Part shown: positions 52,396 to 58,305 of the stretch, in pieces
How positions within the stretch are numbered: position 1 is the first letter of the stretch
How the letters are laid out: every line of letters starts with the position of its first letter
DNA from: Nonomuraea aridisoli
Lineage (GTDB): Bacteria; Actinomycetota; Actinomycetes; Streptosporangiales; Streptosporangiaceae
DNA: 58,305 nucleotides
Assembly: GCF_003236395.1 (NCBI RefSeq)
Contig: NZ_POUD01000021.1
Span: 1-58,305, forward strand
Direction: 5' to 3'
Notes under the pieces: model-generated
Databases searched by the model: none
What the model was told of the DNA's origin: nothing
Seen by the model: only the letters and a program-made list of their open reading frames with translations
Translations under genes and position numbers: made by a program

Positions 52396-53981
52396 GGCGT
52401 CAGCACCGTTCCCGGCCGCGCGGCCGTCTCCTCGCCCTGCCGTACCACGATCCGGCCCGCCACCACCACGGTGTGCACGCCCTTCGACGGCAACAGCGGC
52501 TCGGCGAAGGTCGCGCCGTCGCACACCGTGGCCGGGTCGAACACCACCAGGTCGGCGTGCGCCCCGTCCACGATCGTCCCGCGCCCGGCCAGCCCGAACC
52601 GCTCCGCCGCCAGGCTCGTCATCTTCCGCACCGCCGTCGCCAGGTCGAGCAGCCCGAGGTCCCTGGTGTAGCGGCCGAGCACGCGAGGGAACGTGCCCGC
52701 CCAGCGCGGATGGGGACGCCCGCCCGGCATCGGCACGCCGTCCGAGCCGATCATCGCGTACGGCGCGGCCAGCACCCGGCGCACGTCGTCCTCCACCATC
52801 GAGTGGCTGATGATCACCACCTCGCCGCGCTCGGCCAGCAGCAGGTCGGCGGCCACGTCGAAGGGATCGCGGCCGTCCCTCGCAGCCAGTTCGGCGACCG
52901 TACGGCCCTCGGTGTGCGGGTGGCGGGGGGCGCGGGCGACGGCGATGCGGTCCCAGCCGGTGTTGCCCACGGTGTTCTCCCAGCCGGGCACGCCCTCGGC
53001 GATCGCGGCCCGCATCCGGTCGCGCTGCCCGGGGTCGGCCAGCCGCGCGGTGAGCGCGGCGGTGCCGCCGTCGGACGCCCAGGGCGGCAGCATCGCGGAC
53101 AGGTGCGTGCTGGCCGCGGTGTAGGGGTAGACGTCGCAGGTCACGTCGAGGCCCTCGGCGCGCAGCCCGGCCAGTCTGGACAGGGTCCGCTCGGTGCGGC
53201 CCCAGGCGTACTTGCCGGCGGTCTTGTGGTGCGAGACGTGCAGGGCCGCGCCACTGCGGCGGGCGATCTCCACGGCTTCCTCCAGGGCCTCCTCGACCCG
53301 CGACATCTCGTCGCGCAGGTGGGTGACGTACGGCTTGCCGTGGCGGGCCGCGACGCGGGCCAGCGCGACCACCTCGTCGGTGTCCGCGTAGGTGCCGGGC
53401 GTGTAGATCAGCCCGGTGGACAGGCCCGCGGCCCCCTGGGCGAGCGACCGGTCGAGCAGCGAGCACATCATCGCCAGCTCGGCGGGGGTCGCGGGACGGT
53501 CCGCAGGCCCCAGCACCCCGGCGCGCAGGGTGCCGTGCCCCACCAGCGAGGTGATGTGGTTGACGCGCGGCGCGGCGGCGTGCGCCGCGGCGAACCCGGC
53601 GAAGTCCTCCCAGAAGCCGACGTCGCCGCCGAAAGTGACGGACGCCTCGGCCCGCAGCTCCGGCATCCGCTCGGGCAGCGCCGGGAAGAGCCCGGAGCCG
53701 CAGTTGCCGCAGATCTCGGCCGTCACCCCGCCCAGCACCGGGGCCCGTACGAGCTCCCGGTCGCCGCTGAGCAGCGCGATCCCGTCGGAGTGGGTGTGCA
53801 CGTCGATGAATCCGGGGGCGACGGCCAGCCCGGACGCGTCCAGGGTCTCGCGGGCGTCCGCGCCCGACCCGGCGGGCAGTACGGCCAGCCGCCCCCCGGC
53901 CACGCCCACGTCGGCGGTCCGCGGCGGCGCCCCCGTGCCGTCGACCAGCAGCCCGCCACGGACCAGCAGGTCGAGTCTCAC
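52392..53981 (-). CDS. N-acyl-D-amino-acid deacylase (D-aminoacylase)
   Basis: The 529-residue protein is an amidohydrolase. FIDVHTHSD supplies the first metal histidines, [14 protein letters not shown] holds the family's cysteine, and YVTHLRDE and [11 protein letters not shown] supply further metal and lysine positions. It ends with [14 protein letters not shown] sequence ([11 protein letters not shown]). It cleaves N-acyl-D-amino acids to D-amino acid plus acid. It lies between an amino-acid importer and a serine hydrolase, with ATGA overlaps on both sides. Confidence 0.88.
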   Translation of the reverse strand: MRLDLLVRGGLLVDGTGAPPRTADVGVAGGRLAVLPAGSGADARETLDASGLAVAPGFIDVHTHSDGIALLSGDRELVRAPVLGGVTAEICGNCGSGLFPALPERMPELRAEASVTFGGDVGFWEDFAGFAAAHAAAPRVNHITSLVGHGTLRAGVLGPADRPATPAELAMMCSLLDRSLAQGAAGLSTGLIYTPGTYADTDEVVALARVAARHGKPYVTHLRDEMSRVEEALEEAVEIARRSGAALHVSHHKTAGKYAWGRTERTLSRLAGLRAEGLDVTCDVYPYTAASTHLSAMLPPWASDGGTAALTARLADPGQRDRMRAAIAEGVPGWENTVGNTGWDRIAVARAPRHPHTEGRTVAELAARDGRDPFDVAADLLLAERGEVVIISHSMVEDDVRRVLAAPYAMIGSDGVPMPGGRPHPRWAGTFPRVLGRYTRDLGLLDLATAVRKMTSLAAERFGLAGRGTIVDGAHADLVVFDPATVCDGATFAEPLLPSKGVHTVVVAGRIVVRQGEETAARPGTVLTP

Positions 53982-54742
53982 AGCACCCGTCCCAGGAACG
54001 CGCGGAAGCGCTCGTTGCGGGGGTCCGCGAGCACCTCACGCGGGTCACCCTGCTCGACGATCACGCCGTCGTCGATGAAGACCAGGTGGTCGCCCACCTC
54101 ACGGGCGAAGCCCATCTCGTGCGTCACCACCATCATGGTCATCCCGCTGGCCGCCAGGTCGCGCATCACCGCCAGCACCTCCTGCACCAGCTCGGGGTCG
54201 AGCGCGCTGGTCGGTTCGTCGAACAACATCACCTTGGGGCGCATGGCCAGGCTGCGGGCGATCGCCACCCGCTGCTGCTGGCCGCCGGAGAGCTGCCCCG
54301 GGTAGTGGCCGGCCCGCTCGGCCATGCCCACCCGGTCGAGCAGCTCCTCGGCCTGTCGCCGGGCCTCTTCCCTGGACACCCCGCCGACGATCAGTGGCCC
54401 CTCCATGACGTTCTCCAACGCCGTGCGGTGCGGGAAGAGGTGGAACCGCTGGAAGACCATGCCGATGTTCTGGCGCTGCCGGTTCAGCCTCGCCGGGGGA
54501 AGGTGGCGCAGCCGGCCGTCGCGCTCCTCGAATCCGATCAGCTCGCCGTCCACCTTGATCCGACCGGCGTCGATCGTCTCGAGCCGGTTGACGCAGCGCA
54601 GCAGGGTGGACTTGCCGGACCCCGACGGGCCCACCACGCACACCACGCCGCCTTCGGGCACGTCGAGGCTCACGCCCTTCAGCACTTCGAGCGCGCCGAA
54701 GCGCTTGCGCACCGAGCGGATCTCCACCATGGGACGGTCCAC
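53978..54742 (-). CDS. polar amino acid ABC importer, ATP-binding protein
   Basis: GTG 54742 was chosen for its GGAGGTG site and one-base overlap with the permease stop, giving 254 residues. It has Walker [11 protein letters not shown]-loop FQRFHLFPH, signature [16 protein letters not shown], Walker [15 protein letters not shown] and H-loop VTHEMGFA. These are characteristic of HisP/GlnQ-type ATPases. It powers import through the adjacent permease. Confidence 0.93.
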   Translation of the reverse strand: MDRPMVEIRSVRKRFGALEVLKGVSLDVPEGGVVCVVGPSGSGKSTLLRCVNRLETIDAGRIKVDGELIGFEERDGRLRHLPPARLNRQRQNIGMVFQRFHLFPHRTALENVMEGPLIVGGVSREEARRQAEELLDRVGMAERAGHYPGQLSGGQQQRVAIARSLAMRPKVMLFDEPTSALDPELVQEVLAVMRDLAASGMTMMVVTHEMGFAREVGDHLVFIDDGVIVEQGDPREVLADPRNERFRAFLGRVL

Positions 54743-55635
54743 TAGACCCCACCTCCGGCGAACGGCCGCAGGTTGCGGCGCACCCTGGCAGGCAGCGTGC
54801 CGTGGCCGCGTTCGAACCGCCGCTCGACGAAGTGCTGCCCGACGCTGGCGATCGTGGTGAGCACCACGTACCAGATCGACGCGACCACCAGCAGCGCGAT
54901 GACCTCGAAGTTGCCCAGGTAGATGCGCTGGGCCACGGTCAGCAGCTCGGCTCCCGCGATGACCGACACCATCGACGTCGTCTTCAGCATGGAGATGAAC
55001 TGGTTGCCGGTCGGTGGCACGATCACCCGCATCGCCTGGGGCAGCACCACCCTGCGCAGCACCTGGCTGTGAGACATGCCGAGGGCTTCGGCCGCCTCCC
55101 GCTGCCCGGGGTCGACCGAACGGATGCCGGCCCTGACGATCTCCGCCATGTACGCGCCCTCGTTGATCGCCAGCCCGAGCAGCGCCGCGGTGAACGGCGT
55201 GACCAGCTCGTTCGCCTGCCACTCGACCAGTTTCGGACCGCCGAACGGTATGCCGATCGCGATCGTCGGGAAGACCAGCCCGATGTTGAACCAGAAGATC
55301 AGCTGGACCAGCAGCGGCGTGCCACGGAAGAACCACGTGTACAGCGCGGCGGCCCCGCGTAGCACCGGGTCGCCCGACTGCTGCATCACCGCCGTCAGCA
55401 CGCCGAGGGCCAGACCGATCACCATCGACAGCACGGTGAGCTGGATGGTGACCCACAGCCCGCCGAGGATCCTGCCGTCACCGAGGAAGGCGATGATCAC
55501 GTCCCAGTGCAGGTTCGGGTTGACGATGATCGTGTAGGCGAGCCAGATCAGGAACAGCCCGGCCACGGCCGCGGCCAGCCACCGTCCGGGGCGCGGCGGC
55601 CGTACCGCGTCCACGGGCAGTTCGGTCACTTCCAC
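54742..55635 (-). CDS. polar amino acid ABC importer, permease
   Basis: The 297-residue protein has about six membrane helices and the HisM/GlnP features [28 protein letters not shown] and the EAA loop [24 protein letters not shown] (cited as EAAEALG...LPQAMR). The single permease probably dimerises. It overlaps the binding-protein gene by 10 bases. Confidence 0.92.
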   Translation of the reverse strand: MEVTELPVDAVRPPRPGRWLAAAVAGLFLIWLAYTIIVNPNLHWDVIIAFLGDGRILGGLWVTIQLTVLSMVIGLALGVLTAVMQQSGDPVLRGAAALYTWFFRGTPLLVQLIFWFNIGLVFPTIAIGIPFGGPKLVEWQANELVTPFTAALLGLAINEGAYMAEIVRAGIRSVDPGQREAAEALGMSHSQVLRRVVLPQAMRVIVPPTGNQFISMLKTTSMVSVIAGAELLTVAQRIYLGNFEVIALLVVASIWYVVLTTIASVGQHFVERRFERGHGTLPARVRRNLRPFAGGGV

Positions 55636-56510
55636 GGCTTGGTGTTCACCATGACCTCGGGCACGGCGTTGGCGGCCACGCCGTAGGTGTCGAGGATCTT
55701 CTTGTAGCCGCCGTCGGCGATCAGCTCCTGCATGGCCTTGGCCACCGCGTCACGCAGGGCGGTGTCGCGCCGGTCGATGGCGATGCCCCACGGCCCGGCG
55801 TCGTACTGGCCGGGCAGCACCTCGTACTTGCCGGTCTCCTCGGCGTACATGGCGGCCACCGGGGAGTCGACGATGGTGGCGACCGCGCGGCCGGAGTCGA
55901 TGCTGAGCAGGCCGGTGGGGGCGTCCTCGCTCTGCATGATCGTCATCTTCTTGTCGCACTTGTCGTTCTGCTTCTCGCCGATGGCCAGGTTGGAGCTGCC
56001 CTTGGCGAGCACGACGGTACGGCCGCACAGGTCGGCGAGGTCCTTGACGCCCTCCGGGTTGCCCTTCTTCACCATGACGGCCCCGCCCGCGTTGAAGTAG
56101 TCGACGAAGTCGACGGCGGCCCGGCGCTCCTCGGTGTCGCTCATGGAGGAGAGCACGAGGTCCCAGCGGTCACTCTGCAGGCCGGGGATGAGCCCGTCGA
56201 AGGCCGCGTTGGAGATGGTCGACTTCAGCCCTAGCTTCGCGGCGATGGCCGCGCCGAGGTCGGGATCCACGCCGGTGAGCTCCTGGGTGCCTTCTTTGTA
56301 CATCTCCATCGGCGGATAGCCCTCGGCGGTCGCCAACCGGAGCACGCCCCGCTCGCGTACGTCAGCGGGCACGAGATCCTTGGCGGTCTTGCCCTTGGCC
56401 GCCGCGGCGCCCTGGGCCGCGTCCGTGCCCGAAGAGGAGCGTCCGCACCCGCCCGCGAGCGCCGTGACGATCAGCACGGCCGCGACGGCCGCGTATAGGC
56501 GCTTCGTCAT
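55626..56510 (-). CDS. substrate-binding lipoprotein of the importer
   Basis: ATG 56510 gives 294 residues. A lipoprotein signal (MTKRLYAAVAAVLIVTALAG, then GC) precedes a SBP_bac_3 domain: RGVLRLATAEGYPPMEMY, LTGVDPDLGAAIAAKLG, WDLVLSSMSDTEERRAAVDF. Family members bind polar amino acids; the operon suggests N-acyl-D-amino acids or D-peptides. It is first in the operon. Confidence 0.92.
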   Translation of the reverse strand: MTKRLYAAVAAVLIVTALAGGCGRSSSGTDAAQGAAAAKGKTAKDLVPADVRERGVLRLATAEGYPPMEMYKEGTQELTGVDPDLGAAIAAKLGLKSTISNAAFDGLIPGLQSDRWDLVLSSMSDTEERRAAVDFVDYFNAGGAVMVKKGNPEGVKDLADLCGRTVVLAKGSSNLAIGEKQNDKCDKKMTIMQSEDAPTGLLSIDSGRAVATIVDSPVAAMYAEETGKYEVLPGQYDAGPWGIAIDRRDTALRDAVAKAMQELIADGGYKKILDTYGVAANAVPEVMVNTKPWK

Positions 56511-57168
56511 GAAAACTCCCAGTTCGCGGAATGGTTGTGCACATGGTGGCGGTGAGAGTGGACGATCCCAACAGTTGTGAACGCTTGTGACCCTCAGCGT
56601 CGAAAAGCTCGATGCTCGGAGGGGCGGGCGGCGCTGTATCCGCCATTCCGGATGCCGAGAGCCACCACCATCAGCCCAGGTCAGCGCCATGCTCGACCGC
56701 GTGCACCGCCCATCCCCCCATGGGGGCCTCGCGGGGTCACGCCGCTGGGGCGCCGGTTCCGGTGGGTTCGGGCGTCAGAGGGCGGGCGGGTGTCACGTGG
56801 CCGGCCCGCCAGACCCACGTCACCGTACGCGTCAGCGCCGAGCCGCGACTGGAGGCCGATCGGGGCCCGGCTGGGCGTGGCCGAGACCACGGTCAAGACC
56901 CATCTGGCGCATGTCTTCGCCAAGCTCGGGATGCGAGATCGCGTACAGGCCGTGGGTGCTGGCCTACGGGAGCGGGTTGGTCCGCCTTCGGTCTGAACGC
57001 GCGCAAGCGTTCTGGGGGCGAACGCGTGAAAGAGAAACGGGTCATCAATTGAGCGCGGAAAGGGTGAATATGATTTACGGCTTCGGTCGATTTCATTGCC
57101 GAGAAACAGTAAGGCCGGAGGAATTCGCTGCACGGTGATGCTCACCGGCCGCGAAGAGGCGGTCACTT
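56511..57168. other. intergenic region containing a LuxR-type remnant
   Basis: Apart from the LuxR remnant at 56838-56996, nothing is recognised. The many frames here are GC-driven. The importer promoter should lie in 56511-56600. Confidence 0.4.
56838..56996 (+). pseudogene. LuxR-type helix-turn-helix remnant
   Basis: GARLGVAETTVKTHLAHVFA followed by KLGMRDRVQAV is the last part of a NarL-type response regulator. The expected continuation VLAYGSGLV is found one frame away because of an extra G near 56953, and the receiver domain is missing. It is a truncated, frameshifted pseudogene. Confidence 0.65.
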
Positions 57169-57204
57169 TTGGGGCGGATGGGGCGCGAGGTGATAAATTG
57201 CAGT

Positions 57205-57864
57205 ATGGGATACTCTCGGCAGTCCGACCCGCGGGACTACCCCGGAGTGGTCACCACCCTGATCGTGATCCTGGCGGTGCTCCTGCCGGGCGGCTTGGCG
57301 TTCAGCCTGTACAGGTACCTGAACGGCCCCGTCCCGGACCCCGCTGTGGCACTGCCGGCCAAGAAGTCCACACCCGAGCCCGCCGAGCCGAGCACCCGCC
57401 CCGACGCCTCGATCGACGACGCCGAGTTCGGTGATTGGAACTACCGCCTGGGCGACGTCGCGTTCAAGGCCCAGAAGGTGAGCGGCCGGACGTACGACTC
57501 CTGTGCCCCCGTCGATCGGCAGGGGACGCTGGCCGAGAACGGGTGCGAGCGCGCCGTGCAGCTGGCGTACTCCGCCTACAAGGGGCATCTCACGGCCGTC
57601 CAGGTCATCATGTCCTTCCCCACGGCGAAGGACGCCAAGGCCACGGCCCAGCAGCTGGCGAGCTCCTCCCGGGCCGTGAAGTGGAGCAGGGACAAGATGC
57701 TCGGCAAGTACGTCTACGGCAGGATCCGGTCAGACGCGACCAACAGGTACGTCGTCCTCACGGCCGTCACCGCCGACAGGACGGCTCAAGCGAGGGCCGC
57801 GCGGTTCCACCAGCACCTGCACGCCGACCACCTGGGCTACTTCCTCTTCCGCGACCCGGCCTGA
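57205..57864 (+). CDS. membrane-anchored protein of unknown function
   Basis: From ATG 57205 the protein has 219 residues; a longer start at 57169 is possible. One membrane segment (VVTTLIVILAVLLPGGLAFSL, here about residues 13-33) and a Pro/Ala/Glu-rich linker are followed by an extracellular domain of about 150 residues. That domain includes YDSCAPVDRQGTLAENGCERA, with two cysteines that could pair. This design is common in Streptosporangiales, but the function is unknown. Confidence 0.65.
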   Translation: MGYSRQSDPRDYPGVVTTLIVILAVLLPGGLAFSLYRYLNGPVPDPAVALPAKKSTPEPAEPSTRPDASIDDAEFGDWNYRLGDVAFKAQKVSGRTYDSCAPVDRQGTLAENGCERAVQLAYSAYKGHLTAVQVIMSFPTAKDAKATAQQLASSSRAVKWSRDKMLGKYVYGRIRSDATNRYVVLTAVTADRTAQARAARFHQHLHADHLGYFLFRDPA

Positions 57865-57873
57865 GCCGCCGCG

Positions 57874-58305
57874 TCAGGCCTGGTCGGCCGCCGGGACGTC
57901 CTTCCCCACGGTCTCGGTCATCCGGGACAGAGGGAAGAGGCCGAGCAGGCAGATCACGGCGAGCACGACATAGTGGACGGTGAAGCCGTACTGGTCGATG
58001 ATCCAGCCTGACGCCGCCGCCGCGAGCACCCCGGACACACCCAGGGCGATCCCGATCATGATGCCCATCGCCGTGCCGGCCGCTCTCGGCACCGAGTCGA
58101 TGAGCAGCGCGTACGTGACGGGGAACGGCGCGTTCCGGAACAGCCCCCACGCCAGCAGGATGATCCACGCGGTCGCCGCGCTGGTGATGAAGATCATGGC
58201 CAGCAGGGTCAGGGCCCACCCGATCACCAGGAAGCGGATGGCGAACTTGCGGCCGGCGTGGTCCGACCACGTACCCCAGACCACCTGCCCGAGCCACCCC
58301 GTCAG
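57874..58305 (-). CDS. MFS transporter, C-terminal part (runs off the window)
   Basis: The frame is open to the window edge. It contains motif A of the second half (GTWSDHAGRKFAIR) and five hydrophobic segments, then the end RMTETVGKDVPAADQA. The first half of the gene lies beyond 58305. The family is clear and the substrate is not. Confidence 0.75.
   Translation of the reverse strand: MTGWLGQVVWGTWSDHAGRKFAIRFLVIGWALTLLAMIFITSAATAWIILLAWGLFRNAPFPVTYALLIDSVPRAAGTAMGIMIGIALGVSGVLAAAASGWIIDQYGFTVHYVVLAVICLLGLFPLSRMTETVGKDVPAADQA

Noticed and set aside
1..58305. CRISPR arrays, rRNA genes and complete insertion sequences
   Set aside because: No regularly spaced repeats with spacers, no rRNA sequence and no intact transposase were seen.

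Overview
This is a GC-rich actinobacterial chromosome segment. The pSAM2-type integrative element, the AfsR/SARP regulator, the many one-component regulators, GTG starts and a DLW-39 gene next to tRNA-Ala fit a filamentous actinomycete. I infer the Streptosporangiales (Nonomuraea/Streptosporangium-like), but the genus cannot be proved from the sequence alone.

Layout. 1-11231 is ordinary chromosome: a MarR/GbsR regulator, a PaiB-like flavoprotein, two MocR (GntR-aminotransferase) regulators, a universal stress protein, an MFS exporter, a copper operon (copZ, secreted copper-associated protein, copA) under two CsoR-type palindromes, then DLW-39, a phosphonatase-like HAD hydrolase and tRNA-Ala(TGC). 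11187-25386 is an actinomycete integrative and conjugative element (AICE) inserted in the 3' end of that tRNA: int, xis, rep, a small gene, a TraB/FtsK translocase, two small genes and a Pra-like activator on the minus strand, a KorSA-like GntR repressor with matching operators, and cargo. The cargo is an orphan CofC fragment, an MFS exporter, an XRE regulator with a flavoprotein, and an AT-richer two-gene module. That module is a P-loop ATPase fused to a TIR domain plus a small membrane protein, and it is the best candidate for an undescribed defence system here.

The 43-bp attachment sequence occurs three times, identically: in the tRNA (11187-11229), at 25344-25386 and at 30154-30196. Between copies 2 and 3 lies a LysR regulator with three short-chain dehydrogenases and no integrase (a possible cis-mobilisable segment). 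To the right of copy 3 is the corpse of another AICE: the 3' end of an integrase joined by a deletion to the 5' end of a frameshifted pra-like gene.

30.7-38.5 kb is an eroded region: a secreted protein, a PhoX-type phosphatase, a GNAT enzyme with an ECF sigma factor carrying a SnoaL-like tail, a WGR-domain protein, a frameshifted DUF1963 gene, and a sigma factor whose DNA-binding region 4 has been replaced by another protein's tail. 38.6-45.1 kb holds an AfsR/SARP-type regulator and a compact ABC-exporter/two-component operon. 45.2-51.6 kb holds two methyltransferases, an SDR with a divergent XRE regulator, a PEP-mutase/isocitrate-lyase-family enzyme and a LysR regulator. 51.6-56.5 kb is a translationally coupled operon: a polar amino-acid ABC importer, an N-acyl-D-amino-acid deacylase and a cytoplasmic class-A beta-lactamase-fold hydrolase. 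The window ends with a LuxR remnant, a membrane-anchored unknown and the 3' part of an MFS gene.
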